Shown here in pieces: positions 43,855 through 54,974 of a stretch of DNA of 64,000 bases. The notes under the pieces are model-generated. The model did not search any database. It saw nothing but the letters and a program-made list of their open reading frames with translations, and had not been told where the DNA came from. Position numbers and translations under genes: made by a program. Source of the stretch: Phytophthora sp. 'mugwort' (lineage: Eukaryota > Oomycota > Peronosporomycetes > Peronosporales > Peronosporaceae); NCBI GenBank assembly GCA_033558025.1, contig JAUCEF010000005.1:2356001-2420000 (forward strand), written 5' to 3'. Numbering within the stretch: the stretch's first letter is position 1; every line of letters begins with the position of its first letter.

Positions 43855-45330
43855 TCAGTACTCCAAGGTTTCGTTGTAGACAGTCTCCGAGTTCGCATCG
43901 ACGAGATTAGCAAAGAGGTGGCGCATCGATTCGTATGCACTAGCAGCGTAACGACCACACCGCGAGTCTCGGACAACCATCCTGAGGTACTTGAGCAAAT
44001 GGAAATGGCACAACAGAACCGTTGCATATGGAAAAGCATCTCGGATCACCGCAATCTCGTTCATTCCCTTGGCTACCATGACAACTTCAATGGCTTGCCA
44101 CCCCAGGTTCGCAATTTTGGAGTGATCCATGGCCCTTCGCATGTGCCAATCCGAGTTTGTTTCGATGACAGAATGCTGTACGAACTGTCCGTACCCGAAG
44201 CATCCATGACCATGATGCTGCAAAGTTGGTAGCTCGTATCTGATCAGAGTTTGTAGGTGCAGTATTTCATCCTGGTTGCTACCCCCGAAACGAATCCGGA
44301 TATCAAGCTGGTGATCACCATGACTGTTACCCCGGCGATCAACCTGGTAGATTCCCTGATATTCAACCTGGCTGGTCCCTACGTCCATGTAATGCAAACG
44401 ATAGATGCGTATTACTTACGATTTGTCTTGTGAGTACCGTCAACCAAGACGATCTCCGGAAAACGAGCGAACAGCCGACGCATATGACAAGTGGTCAATG
44501 AGATATCACCGGTCTCCCCAGTTGACGTTTCATCCACACTTGTGACGTTGTGTGGGTCCTCATCTTGGAAATCCATTAAAAATTCTGCAACGGCCAAGTC
44601 ATCGTCAGCTCTTTCGCGGGGCTCCGCGCGAATCTTGGTCATCAAATTTCCGACGTTACGCCTAGTCACCTTGTAAGTGGAGTGATCTCGAATGTATTCA
44701 TAGATCCTCAAGCCCCCAACCCGGACACGGCCGTCGACAACTTATGACTGCTATGACTGTGAATGTAAAGAGGATGACGAATTTCCACCTTCCACGACCC
44801 CTTCAGATACACGCTCTCTGCAGTGAAGTGGAAGGGACATTCAGTTCTGCGAAGCCTATGCTGAGGGCGGACGCCTTTTCCGCGGCTATGATCGGGCCAA
44901 CCATGAGTGGAGATATAGCGCCGTCGCCAGTGTGGCAGACTATCTGGAAGATATCGGACAGATCGACCATCCTTCGCTCGTTTGGACCCTCGCAGCTGCT
45001 ATTCCTCTTCGCAACGCTTTCAACCTCCTTCACGACTAGATGTAAGTTCGTGTCTTCGCAGTATTCGGCGCGGTAGTCCTCCTACGCGTCCCAACTTGCG
45101 TGGAGCCGACGGAGCTCCTTCCCTTCAAACGCTCCTTCTCTGTCCACACAAGTCAGGTCATCACTGTCGCTGTCCCGAGCAGAATGAGTAGCCATTTCGC
45201 TGCCGTCGTCATCATCGACATCCCCGCAGCTGTCGTCCTCAGCATCAGCAGTACGTTCCCGCCGCTTCATTGGTCTCGAAGGCTCAAGTCGCGAAGTGAG
45301 AGCGACGGGGAGAGGATCCACGGTGGCCAA
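43855..45330 (-). pseudogene. MULE transposase region, frame-broken
   Basis: Reading from 45,330: an acidic N-terminus (DAEDDSCGDVDDDDGSE), HASWDAW-like and VVKEVESVAKRNSS words typical of the FAR1-like N-terminus, a segment MRIYEYIRDHSTYKVT... to FPEIVLVDGTHKTNRK (44,711-44,412), whose VDGTHKTNR is a MULE core signature, then GYGQFVQHSVIETNSDW, VVMVAKGMNEIAVIRDAFP and LLCHFHLLKYLR (44,397-43,855). The D...D/K...CHFH pattern is that of MULE DDE transposases. Pieces lie in different frames, so no intact enzyme is encoded here. Confidence 0.75.
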
Positions 45331-45689
45331 GGGAAGAAGGGTCTAGGGGAAAAATCAAAGGGGATGGGGTAAGAGGAATGGGCTACGAATCAAAGGGGTG
45401 GGCTTCCTAATTTATCCGTTTTCTTACGAATTTTACATTCTGGATGATACCCAGGGTAACCTGGATTCGACCTAGGTTCTCCATTTTTTTTCATCGGCTG
45501 TTGGCGGGATTGTTGATGGCTTGACTTTAAAGACAACAAAAGGGCGGTATGTAATGCCTTCAGAGTCGCCCAGGAGCATAACAGTTGTCCTCTCCTTCGT
45601 CTTCCTTTGCCTGCGCAGCGCACGCGTACGGTCTTCTCGCCCTTGTCATTGATCGTTCTAGTTGGAAAGAACTAAAAAAAAGCAGCTAC

Positions 45690-46160
45690 AAGTCACAAAA
45701 TTAGCTTTAATACAAAGATCCTTATTGAATTGTGAGTTGGCCCAAATTTGGTCACCTGTTTGGTCCGCGTTGTACACTTTCGTAACGCCAAGGCTCCGCA
45801 TCGCCGCCCGGACATCTTCGACAAACGCGGCGGCATCCAGATCGGCGGGGGGGGGGGGTCTGCCCTGCGCGAGTCCTCGCCATCATCGATAGGTTGTGGC
45901 GAGCCATGAATGCCAGCTGTCATCTCCATGACGCCTCGAATGCTTTGATGCCGTAGTCAGCTGCCATTTCCTTCGCGTCTAAGCTAAGAACATTGGCGAA
46001 CACGGGAGCCCCCTCCTTACGTAGGTCATTGACCCACTTAACTAGCTCGGCTCTGGGGCACCTTCGTGCCCACCCCTCCTGGGCGGTCCTTCTTCTTGCG
46101 CTGCCGTTCGTGGCTGGGCACTGAGCCTGTAGGGTCTCCTTCAGCAAACGCCGCACGAGT
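45690..46160 (-). pseudogene. CENP-B/pogo-type DNA-binding domain remnant
   Basis: On the minus strand: AELVKWVNDLRKEGAPVFANVLSL, a stretch with KEMAADYGIKAFEASW, a stop, then MARHNLSMMARTRAGQ. The pattern (L-V-W at the first helix, A..YGI..F.ASW, then RHNLS-R-RT--GQ) is that of the second helix-turn-helix of CENP-B/Tigger-like transposases. The catalytic domain is missing here. A G-tract near 45,847-45,858 and stops interrupt it. Confidence 0.65.
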
Positions 46161-47263
46161 TTCGGTGCGACTCGCAGGCTTCTGCGCTCAGGAGGTGAAA
46201 ATACGACCTTATTACATGCAGAATAGTTTTAGCCCCCCCCCCATAAAGCTAGTGCCGCGTTCATCTTTTCACGCGCGGTGAACGATTCCCGGCGCCGCGC
46301 AGCTGAAAAATCGCCAAATGCCAAAATGAATGGCAACAGCCGGTATCGAACCGGTACAAATATATCGAAATATTGTGTAGAATTTATAAGCGGTGGCTCT
46401 GACACAGCACTGCCGTTAAATGTGCGGCGGCAACACCTTTCTGAGTCGGTGATCGCTACCATTTTGCCCACATTGCAGCTCGTGCTTGATAATTGCCAAC
46501 TTCACGTTGACGGGATCGTTATAGAGGCGGTACCGTAGTTGCATTTCTAACAGAAAACAAATATGTATAGTACGGTAGTGAGTCTGTAAGCACTATGGAG
46601 AACAGAGAAGCATATTTGTAATACACGTCGACGCCGTACTCCCTTGGGAATAGCTGTGCGGTTGGCCAAACGTCTGAAAATCTTGAGCTTGAAAAAGAAA
46701 TACGCTTGCTACACAACCGAACGGAGGTGATATCGCACGAGCTCTACTAAGTTTTGCACTAGTACAACGGTTGATCACGAAACTATTCGATCGAACCAAT
46801 CCATGCAATGCGACCAAGGTTTAGCTGCATTAAGGGAAACCTCCACGACGTGTTTGCCGCTCAAACCGACATGGTTCGGGCCGCTTTTAGCTGTACAGTA
46901 CACTGCACATGATCACATGCCATGAAAAGTTTGAAAGACGATGTTGATTCGTATCCAAAATTAGGTGACCGCATCCCCCTGTTCAATGGGAATCTGATTC
47001 AAGGACGATCACACTTTGATGTGTGTACAGTGGCGCCGGCAGGTGCTACCTTTAGCGCTTGATATACTTACCGACTTCCTCCGCTTGTAGAGGACACCTT
47101 CATATAAGAGCGACCAATCATACCGGTGCCAGAGCCAGCCTGGCCCTCCTGGCACTGCCAGGAGTTGATTTTTCGTCATCGCCCTCATCGAAATCCTGGT
47201 CTCCCATTGGCTGCCTTCTTGGAGTTGATGTTTACAGTATCATATCAAGATCAGCTTTTGTCA
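46161..47263. other. Border between transposon region and gene block
   Basis: No gene was recognised. It has a C-run near 46,233, and a word CAACAGCCGGTATCGAACCGG near 46,334 that resembles the 3' half of a tRNA in reverse orientation but lacks the rest of the cloverleaf. Confidence 0.5.
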
Positions 47264-47285
47264 GCGCCCATTATCCAATTTGCCC
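47264..47285 (+). promoter_or_regulatory. Initiator + flanking element of the aldo/keto reductase gene
   Basis: The sequence GCGCCCATTATCCAATTTGCCC matches the oomycete initiator followed directly by the CAWTTTNYY flanking element. It lies 47-68 nt upstream of ATG 47,332 and downstream of the earlier in-frame Met codons. Confidence 0.75.
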
Positions 47286-47331
47286 TGAAGTGCCCAAGCC
47301 GAAACCACTCCGCCAAGTCCATCTCGTCACG

Positions 47332-48384
47332 ATGACGGACGCCCCCGCGCACAACATGAAGTACCGTTTCCTGGGCAACACGGGTCTGCTGGTATCGCGC
47401 CTGTCTTTTGGCAGCTGGGTCACCTTCGATACGCAGCTGGACTTCGAGAAGGCCTACACCATCATGGAGCACGCCTACAAGCAGGGCGTCAACTTCTTCG
47501 ACAACGCCGAGGTGTATGCCAACGGCCAATCGGAGCTTATCATGGGCAAGGTCGTGAAGGCCGGCATTGAGCGCAAGCTCTGGGAACGCGAGGACCTGGT
47601 GATCAGCACCAAGCTTTTCTTCGGCACCAAGTCCGGCCCCAACGACGTGGGCAACAGCCGCAAGCACATCGTGGAGGGCATGAAGGCGTCGCTCAAGCGC
47701 TTTGACATGGACTACGTGGACCTGGTTTTCTGCCACCGCCCGGACCCTGCCACCCCCATTGAAGAGACCGTGCGTGCCATGAACTTCCTGATTGAGCAGG
47801 GCTGGGCCTTCTACTGGGGCACCAGCGAGTGGTGCGCGAAGGACATTATTGAGGCCTGCGAGATCGCCGACCGCCTCGGCTTGATCCGCCCCGTGTACGA
47901 CCAGCCGCAGTACCACATCCTGGAGCGCTCGCGCGTCGAGTATGACTTCGACGTGCTCTACAAGAAGTACAACTATGGTCTTACCACGTGGTCACCGCTG
48001 GCGTCGGGCGTCCTCACGGGCAAGTACAGCAAGGGTATTCCGGAAGGATCGCGTCTGTCGATGCCGTCATACAAGAATATGCTGTCGAACGGCCTGGAGG
48101 AGAAGATCGCCAAAGCGGACAAGCTCGCTGAGGTGGCCAAACAGGTGGGCTGCTCGCTTGCACAGTTGTCGATTGCCTGGGTGGCGTCCAACCCGCACGT
48201 ATCCACGGTGATCCTCGGTGCTACGAGCATCAAGCAGCTGGACGAAAACCTGAAGGCTATGGAGTTCGTGGACAAGATCACGCCGGAGATTCGCGAGAAG
48301 ATCGACGCCATTGCCGATTTCAAGGCCGAGCTTGTTCCCCAGGCTGAGCCCCACGTGATCAACCTTCGCCAAAAGTGGCTGTAG
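47332..48384 (+). CDS. Aldo/keto reductase, voltage-gated K+ channel beta-subunit type
   Basis: A 350-aa NADPH-dependent oxidoreductase of the AKR6 (Kv-beta) family with a complete TIM-barrel. The catalytic tetrad is visible: Asp57 and Tyr62 (FFDNAEVY), Lys94 (ISTK), His135 (VFCHRPDP). Animal Kv-beta proteins have Asn in place of this His, so this protein may be a more active reductase. Other family marks are SRKHIVEGMKASL, ETVRAMNFLI, YWGTSEW, TWSPLASGVLTGKY and the cofactor-binding VILGATSIKQLDEN. The frame is open upstream, but the initiator at 47,264 and the homology both support ATG 47,332. There is no intron. Whether it partners a channel cannot be told from sequence. Confidence 0.93.
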   Translation: MTDAPAHNMKYRFLGNTGLLVSRLSFGSWVTFDTQLDFEKAYTIMEHAYKQGVNFFDNAEVYANGQSELIMGKVVKAGIERKLWEREDLVISTKLFFGTKSGPNDVGNSRKHIVEGMKASLKRFDMDYVDLVFCHRPDPATPIEETVRAMNFLIEQGWAFYWGTSEWCAKDIIEACEIADRLGLIRPVYDQPQYHILERSRVEYDFDVLYKKYNYGLTTWSPLASGVLTGKYSKGIPEGSRLSMPSYKNMLSNGLEEKIAKADKLAEVAKQVGCSLAQLSIAWVASNPHVSTVILGATSIKQLDENLKAMEFVDKITPEIREKIDAIADFKAELVPQAEPHVINLRQKWL

Positions 48385-48520
48385 ATGTCGTCCACAAACA
48401 TGTTGGTCAGGAGTTGCAGCACTGAACGTAGTTGAGTCTGGACGGCCATCGTTTGAGCTCAGCAATTATGGAATGCAAATATGATGATAGCAATCATTTG
48501 AATATAAACCCGATGGTTCC

Positions 48521-48543
48521 TTTGGTTTGGTTTGGTTTGGTTT
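48521..48543. repeat. (TTTGG)n microsatellite
   Basis: About four and a half units in the 3' region of the aldo/keto reductase gene. Confidence 0.9.
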
Positions 48544-48558
48544 GTCCGTAACGAAATC

Positions 48559-48611
48559 ACAGTTTCTCGTGTAGCATGTCGTGCTGCACGACACGCCACA
48601 CGAGAAACTGT
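48559..48611. repeat. Imperfect hairpin 3' of the aldo/keto reductase
   Basis: ACAGTTTCTCGTGT at 48,559 pairs with ACACGAGAAACTGT ending at 48,611. The inner arms (TGTCGTGC / GCACGACA) also pair. It may be a transposon footprint or a structured 3' element. Confidence 0.8.
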
Positions 48612-48757
48612 TCCGCAAAAGGTATGTTGGAAGGCTGCGTTCTTCCTTCTACATGTAATAGTACCTGTGAGTATGGTGCAAGTCTGTGAGACTGACATTG
48701 CCCGACCACGGAGAGCAGGGAGCATACTGATCGAACCCGCTAGTTTTCCTGCAGCGG

Positions 48758-49322
48758 TCAACTGGATCTTTGCCACTGATAACCCAGCCACAACGTTAGT
48801 TTAATGGACAAAGGCGACTGCGCGTCGTTGAATATAGCAACGGAGTCATCTGAATATTGCATTGCAAAGCGATGCAGGACATACCTCCCAGGCGAGTAAT
48901 TCGCAAGCATGAGCTTGATCAGTTGGAACAGCGAGGCGCTTTCTTTGAGATGGGAAAAACGAGGGATTAGATGTATTGAGCCTGATAACCACTCTAAATT
49001 CAGTTCATTACGTTCCAAGATCACTTCTAAGCCGGTATACTTTTTGCTAAGTGGCTGATCCACAAGTAGGGAACCAGCGGCAACGCGCGCTAAGACCTGG
49101 CCAAATGTTTTTAAAAACGTACAGCGGGCAGGTCAAATGGGCGTTAATGGATCGTGTGGTGCACACACTTCCTTAATCTTTGTTAGCCCGTACAGTATCC
49201 CCTTTACAGATCCGCCGTGTTTGTGCTTCAAACCCTCAGGTAGTATGATAACACGAAAGAACTCGTCATCAGAGTCGCCTTCGTCACCACGCCCACGACG
49301 GAAATCTGTCCATTCGCTCTAA
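48758..49322 (-). other. Possible gene remnant, unrecognised
   Basis: A minus-strand frame (49,063-48,758; 101 aa) with MDQPLSKKYTGLEVILERNE, preceded at 49,322-49,137 by another frame containing EFFRVIILPEGLKHK, which could be joined across a stop. It resembles decayed coding sequence of a large protein more than random DNA, but I cannot name the family with confidence. The rest of 48,385-49,640 shows no gene. Confidence 0.3.
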
Positions 49323-49644
49323 AGCTTCTTCACGAATGGCTAATTTGATTGGTCAAAGCAATAAATTACGACTCGTATTAAGACTCACCGCCGGAGAAAC
49401 CCTGTAGTCGCGAGGTCTTATTTTAAAACCGAGGTCTCAAAGACATTCATTAGGTAAGGGGACTCGATGCACACGTCTTATCGGCTAGAATTGCAATTTA
49501 AGCTGCATTACAAATGTGATGTGGTGAACACGAAACAACTGATTTCTGGTTTTGGCGGGTTCTAATCTCATCTGTGATTGGCTCGTTCCAAACCATTCAA
49601 TGTTTTCGCGCGCAATTACATTAAATACGATTGCACCAATTCGC

Positions 49645-49658
49645 GCTCATTCACTTCC
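49645..49658 (+). promoter_or_regulatory. Initiator-like element upstream of the Cramped-like gene
   Basis: GCTCATTCACTTCC fits the oomycete initiator core. The first ATG downstream of it is at 49,811, in frame with the gene. Confidence 0.6.
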
Positions 49659-49810
49659 AAAGCCGAAAAAGCGCCAGGAGGGGTCCCAGCGTGTGCTCTC
49701 TACCCGTCGCAAGTGACCACCACCGCGCAAACACCTCGACGAGATAGCCATCTGTGAACTCTCCGTCATTCCTTCGTCAGTATACATCTTCCCGGACGCT
49801 CGTATTGTCC

Positions 49811-52056
49811 ATGCTGACCGCTCTATTAGCCATGGAAAAAAGCCACCATTACTGCGCACACCTCGGCCACGGTACGTTTTAACGTTCTTTGGGCGGAAAT
49901 TTCACGCGTTTCAACGTCTCGTTGTGTCCTGCACAGACTCCTTTGACTCAGATAGCCTCTCGGAGCTCCATACAGCGTGGCTGGATGACGAACAGCTGAA
50001 TAGTCTGCCAATTATGGACGTGTTTGATGATGTATCGACGCCCAGTGCACAAGACAGCGGCGCTAGTGGCTTAAATACTACCGAGAAGACAACAGAACAG
50101 TTAACAGCAACAAATTCCGAGTTAAACGCGGCGCTGGGAGACCACGACACGCAGCTACTGGACGCAGCACTCGATTTCCCCTTCGACACGGAGCTGTCAC
50201 CCATTTTGGAGCCTTTTGCAGACGCCACAGTAGCCATGAGTCCACTGAAGATGCTGCGAAGACAGTCAAAGAGCCCTAGGACACGTAGGACGATCCGCTC
50301 TCCGTTGAGAAAAGTGCCAATAGTCACGACGCCACGACAGGGCAACAGCAGGATGGAATTTGGCAGGACTGAAGAGGAGACAGGACCATTGACAATTATG
50401 AAGCGACCCAGGACCAGGAGCTCGTCATGGCAGGAACAGGAACAGAACACATTCTTCACCATGTTTAAGGTTAAGTGGCCGCATACACCGGAAGGGGAGC
50501 TGGTGCCTCCCTTTAGCTCACTGCTGCTGCAGCGCTTTGATGCTATCAGCACAAAGGTCAGGACCAAGAGTGTAATGGAGGTGCGACAGTTCTACACTGC
50601 AGTGATGCAAAATATCTCCGAGCTGCTGAAGGTTGTGGAGAACGACGTTGAACTGACAAACCCGGACCAAGTGCGCATTGCTGTTTGGTGCTGGAGCAAA
50701 CTGATGGCTGACAAACAACACTACGAAGAGTGAGCATATGCTGGGTTGATGTATACTCGACGTTGTTATATGGCTCTAACATCTTCACTTTTTCCGTTTA
50801 GCTTTCAAGCGCTCGATTCCAAACCCGCGTCAGTGAAAACCAACTTGGCTAATTTGCTGCTTCAGTCTATTATTCGTAGCCGTCGTCAAATGCTTAAGGC
50901 TAAGTCGGACAATTCAGCATCCAGCAACAACGCAGTACCTGCTCTGACTTCCATCTCTGCATGGGTGTCAAGGTCAAACCTCAGCTCATTTTTTGCCAGA
51001 GGAAACGTCCCGGCTCCAGAGTCGTCGACTGTGCAGATCCATCACCCAATGGTGCGAAAGAAACACTCTGTTTTGCAGGACCAGGTAGCTTTGATGCTTC
51101 CTATTAGCTCCCCTTCGGTCACTGAGAGTGTCAAAAAGGTGTTGACTTTGCCAATTGTGCAACAGCTCAATGGTGAAGCGCCAGAAAACGCGACACTGAA
51201 GCGTAGTCGGAGCACGTCCACGGACCGCTCTCCCGGTGCTGGTTCGGCAAAGAAGACACGCCGTGCTGACGTGGGAACTCGCGCTTTCACGAGCCCTACT
51301 CCTACAGATAAGCGGTTTCGATCTCGCACGCGAAATGATGTTGCGTTCCACACGCCTCAGCAATCTCGCAAAAAGATTTACGTCAAGATGCGCATGGTTC
51401 CACGGGACAAACAGACCAAAGCAGATATGGTACGCTGTGGCTGCCGACCAAAGGTGGAGCTAAAGTTGTCGTCAACGAAGAAGCTTTCGGAGATCACGGC
51501 TCACATGAGCAAGAAGTGGGATGAAGTCCGTTTGCTGGTGCCTAAGGGCGCCGTGCTGTGCTTTTTCCAAAAAAATGGGTCTGTCAAGTGGTCTAAGGAG
51601 GACTCTAATGTGACCTGTTTCGACATCTGGAAGAAATGTGGCAAGCAGATCAGCGGTGAAAACGTGGTCGAGGTATCTTACTCGTGGAGAGTGCCGGAGA
51701 AAAATTCGGACCCTGCTGACGCTGAAAATGTTCAAATGCAAGATTTGAGGCCGCTGCGGGCGCCTGCCGGACTTTTTAAGCAGGAAGTATCAACTGCAGC
51801 CAAGCAATCACAAAGCAGTAGCGACGAAAATGAGACCGTGCAGTTGTCCCCTGCCCGTGGCCTACAGGAGTTCGGTCAGAAAGTTGCGTTCGATCGAAGC
51901 ATTACCGACGAAATTAAGGAGGAAGCAGCAGCGTTCGAGGCGTTGATCAGCAACAGCGGTGATGAAGACCTTGGGGAGGAGTACAGCCCGACAACAGGCC
52001 GTCTGCGCCGGCGCATTAAGCCGGTGCTAGTATCAAAGGAAGAGTTCAATATCTAA
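49811..52056 (+). CDS. Cramped-like chromatin protein
   Basis: Three exons: 49,811-49,871, 49,937-50,729 and 50,802-52,056. The introns (65 and 72 nt) are GT-AG and keep frame, giving 702 aa, or 695 aa from the second in-frame ATG at 49,832, which has the better context. The second exon ends in a SANT/Myb-related region: MFKVKWPHTPEG, then VMEVRQFYTAVMQNISELL, and a WCWSKL segment. The third exon has a domain with CGCRPKVELKLSSTKKLSEITAHMSKKWDE and VKWSKEDSNVTCFDIW, which fits the C-terminal module shared by Cramped/CRAMP1 and plant TKI1. Cramped proteins bind chromatin and control histone H1 genes in animals. The rest is low-complexity Ser/Thr-rich. It is convergent with the next gene, 85 bp away. 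Confidence 0.75.
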
Positions 52057-52141
52057 GCGTAAGCAGATCTTCTGTAATAATACTCCAGTTTGTACCGGAG
52101 AAAGCAAAAAATGCCACCGCATTCGTATTATCAGAAAGTGT

Positions 52142-53785
52142 CTACTTTGTCGGTTGCGCTAGCAGGAGGCGGTAGTAAAAGCCGCTCTCTAAAGACTTAA
52201 CCTTCAGGTCGACGAGCTCCTTCACAGAGTGAATTCCAGACTCGAGGTTCCATTCGAATGCTCGGCCATCAGCTGTAAATGGACGACATAAAAAAACAGG
52301 TCAGCAATTTCCACTACTTAGTACAATTCGAGAGATTATTTAGTAGGTGCTGTACCGGTGATGAAAGAGGCTTTGTCCAATCCCTTGCCGATTTTCACGA
52401 TGTCCTTTGTGCGCACAACTTGTTCGTTGGTAATCTGCAGTGGGGTGGGGTGTATTTGCGACGCCACATAAGCAAAATCATTATTTTCCTGACGACCCGA
52501 AGGCGTGCGACCCGTTAGCCAGATCTTATCGTCCGCTTTATCACGAGTGGCAAGTCAGTACGAGTGTGTTAGATATGAGCAGCTGAGATTCCATCACATC
52601 AACTCGCAAACTCACCAGTAATAAAAGTCGTATGGAACTGGCTGCATTTCAAGAGCTTTACAGCGTCACTAGTCCGCACAAGTCGCGGGGTGATCTGGTC
52701 ACCGTTACTCTCGGCTTTTCCTTTCGGGTTCTGCAGCTTACCCCACAGGTACAGCTCGCCGTCCTCTGACACCCACACACAAAACAACGTTAGTTTATCG
52801 GGACTATTCATGACAAGAAGCGAAATCAACTCACCCGATACAGCGCACGAGTGGTTAAATCCTGCGTCCACTTCGGCGATCTTCTTGCCCTTAAGTGCAA
52901 TCAGTTCCTGTGGCGCATCGGCATTCCCCGTGCCGAAGCCGAGCTGGCCGCGTTCACCCTTGCCCCACGTAAACACCGTGCCGTTCTTTGTCACTGCAAG
53001 GCCATGCTGGTAGCCTGCAGCAATGTCCACAATCTCGTCGCCGTCGATATCTACGTGCGTCGGCGGCTGAACGCTGACGCCCTCCTCGCCAATACCGCAC
53101 TGTCCGTAATTGTTGGCACCTAGCGTAAACAGCTTGCCACTTTCCGTCAGCAGGAACGTCAACGCCGCGGAGCACACGATCTTCTTAACGCGTTCTCCAT
53201 CAGGCAACTCCAGCAGCGCCGGCTCCAGCGTGTCCACTCCATGTGCACGCGTGAAGCTGTTCATCCACCACACAAGTTTCGGCAGCACGCGCTGTATATT
53301 GGTAGAGCGGATCACGTCACGAAACGAGTGTGTGCGTCCGTAAATGTAGGCATCTCCGGTGTTCGTGATAAATCCGGCATGGGCCCAGCCAACGGAAATC
53401 TCCTTGACGGACAGACCGATCGTGGTCGGCAGCGGCGTTGGGGTCAGCACGTTCTCGTAGCCGCCTGTGCCCAGTGCACCCAGGAATCCGTCGCCATACG
53501 ACAGCAGAATAGCTGCAATAATGCATTCAAGTATCAAAATGCAACGGTGAGCAATAGTAGTTAGTTATAAATTATTGTGCATTGGGAGGAGCAGCCGAGC
53601 GTTAAAACGTACGGCCCGGAGCGGGGCTGGCGGCTTGCGTCGACAAGGAAAAGGCTGCGTGCAATTGCAGGCGATAGGTTAGCGACGAATTAAAAGGAAT
53701 CCCGAGGTGAATTTAATTGGAGAAGGAGGCGCGTACTGCGAAGGGCCGACCGACTGCCGGCGGCAAGGGAGCGCAGCGACATCAT
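52142..53785 (-). CDS. RCC1-repeat protein, probably mitochondrial
   Basis: Six exons on the minus strand: 53,785-53,737, 53,654-53,613, 53,512-52,835, 52,765-52,616, 52,535-52,356 and 52,272-52,142, giving 409 aa. All five introns (69-100 nt) are GT-AG and in the same phase, and the first has a CTAAC branch-point word. The first two exons encode a basic, Ser/Arg/Ala-rich leader (MMSLRSLAAGSRSALR...) typical of a mitochondrial presequence. The body is a seven-bladed-propeller RCC1 repeat array, with words such as GANNYGQCGIGEEG, AAGYQHGLAVTKNG, FTWGKGERGQLGFG and LYLWGK. The layout recalls RCC1L/WBSCR16, a mitochondrial ribosome-assembly factor; that specific role is inference. Confidence 0.85.
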
Positions 53786-54134
53786 GACGCCGACCACCAC
53801 ACGCCAAAATGACCGGAATTTGGTGGACTTGGGTTGGTGCAAAATATTCCCTTTCTGATTGATAATTGACCAATCGTGATCATACAGCGCATACGTGTTG
53901 TTGTCAACAACTTGTTGAAGGCGGATGTCGAGACGATGTTCACATGTAGTACATATATACGGATAGTATCAACAATTACAATGAAAAACATGTTCTTGGC
54001 CTTGCAACACGATCTTGAGGCGGACTGTTCCCGAAGCGACTGCATCCAGCATAAATGACGTTGCAAATGACATACGCATGCTCCCTCCAGCGTCTGTAGG
54101 CGAGTCACGAAGAACGGAAACTCGATGGCGAGAC

Positions 54135-54914
54135 CTATTCCAGCTCTTGGTTGCAGAGTGGGCAGGACGGCGCGCGTTGCGAGTTGACCGACGTGAACGC
54201 CCACTTGTCCAAGCACTCGAGGTGGAACTCGTGCTTACACTTGCGAAGCAGACGCAGCACGTCACCCCTCTGGTATTCTTCGCAGCAGATGCAGCATGTA
54301 TCGTTGTTGGACGGTCCTCCCCTGTACTTTACCAGCATCTCCACGAGCTCTTGACGTTCCACACAACCGGCAAAGTCCACATCGCGACGCTCGAGCCGCT
54401 GCTTGAGTTCAGTAATGCTGGCTTCCTTGAGCTCCTCGGGCGCCTTGAACTCCTCCGTGGGCATCACCTGGATGGTGCGCAGCGTGCGATTGAACGTCTC
54501 GGATTGCGCGTCCTCCTGCGCTGCGCGGTTATGGTTATTGGTCTCGCGCTGTGCCGCGGCTGCCGACACCTGCGCGTACGCCTCGCGGAAGAATGCCACC
54601 CAGCCCATCTCGGGGTGCTGCAGACAGTAATACACTAGGTTAAATCGATTGAACTACATTGTATATTCCTAGATTCACACGCTGTATCCAATGCGTACCA
54701 GTCCGCGGAGCTGGTACAACACGCGACAGAAGCGCGCGGCCTTCCAGAAGGTCATGAGCGAGAGGCCTAGCAGGAACAGGATGGCCACGTTGAGCGCCAG
54801 CGATGCGCCCTCGTTATCCGCGGCGTTGCTCTGTAGTAGCGGCATCACCACCTGTACGAAGAGCAACAGCGCCACCATCCATGGGTTGTCCGTCGCGTTG
54901 ATCATCACAAACAT
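54135..54914 (-). CDS. Two-TM RING-H2 E3 ubiquitin ligase
   Basis: Two exons, 54,914-54,699 and 54,617-54,135, with an 81-nt GT-AG intron in phase 0; 232 aa. The N-terminus has two hydrophobic segments (residues ~12-27 and ~38-57). A helical region follows, with a SAP-like stretch (ITELKQRLERRDVDFAGCVE). The C-terminal RING-H2 (~180-227) shows CICC, CKHEFHLEC and CPLC, the C3H2C3 zinc pattern. It is therefore likely a membrane-anchored ligase that exposes its RING to the cytosol and recruits an E2. The start is fixed by a strong initiator at 54,956-54,974. It is divergent from the phosphatase gene, 161 bp between ATGs. Confidence 0.87.
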
Positions 54915-54955
54915 GACAGCCCAACTTTTTAGACTTCTCTTCTTCCTCTTTTAAT

Positions 54956-54974
54956 GCAAAAATGGAAATGACAC
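54956..54974 (-). promoter_or_regulatory. Initiator + flanking element of the RING gene
   Basis: On the minus strand GTCATTTCCATTTTTGC closely fits the combined oomycete initiator and CAWTTT flanking element. It is about 42-60 nt upstream of the ATG at 54,914. Confidence 0.75.

Larger units (their letters stand above)
40889..45480 (-). mobile_element. Mutator-like element (MULE) with transposase and Ulp1 domains
   Basis: The ends match in inverted orientation for ~44 bp or more: 40,889-40,935 and 45,433-45,480 share CGAATCCAGGTTACC, TGGGTAT and ATCCAG. Between them, on the minus strand, lie an N-terminal domain, a MULE transposase and a Ulp1-like protease in that order. The span is ~4.6 kb. 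No 8-11-bp target duplication is obvious at these ends, so true borders may lie a few bases away. The coding part is broken into several frames. Confidence 0.7.

Noticed and set aside
46330..46356. Possible tRNA gene (minus strand)
   Set aside because: Only a T-arm-like word and a CCA-like end are present; no matching D-arm, anticodon arm or acceptor partner upstream.
49924..50733. Start of the Cramped-like protein at 49,924
   Set aside because: The codon there is GTG inside an intron; an upstream exon from ATG 49,811/49,832 spliced at 49,872-49,936 restores a normal start.
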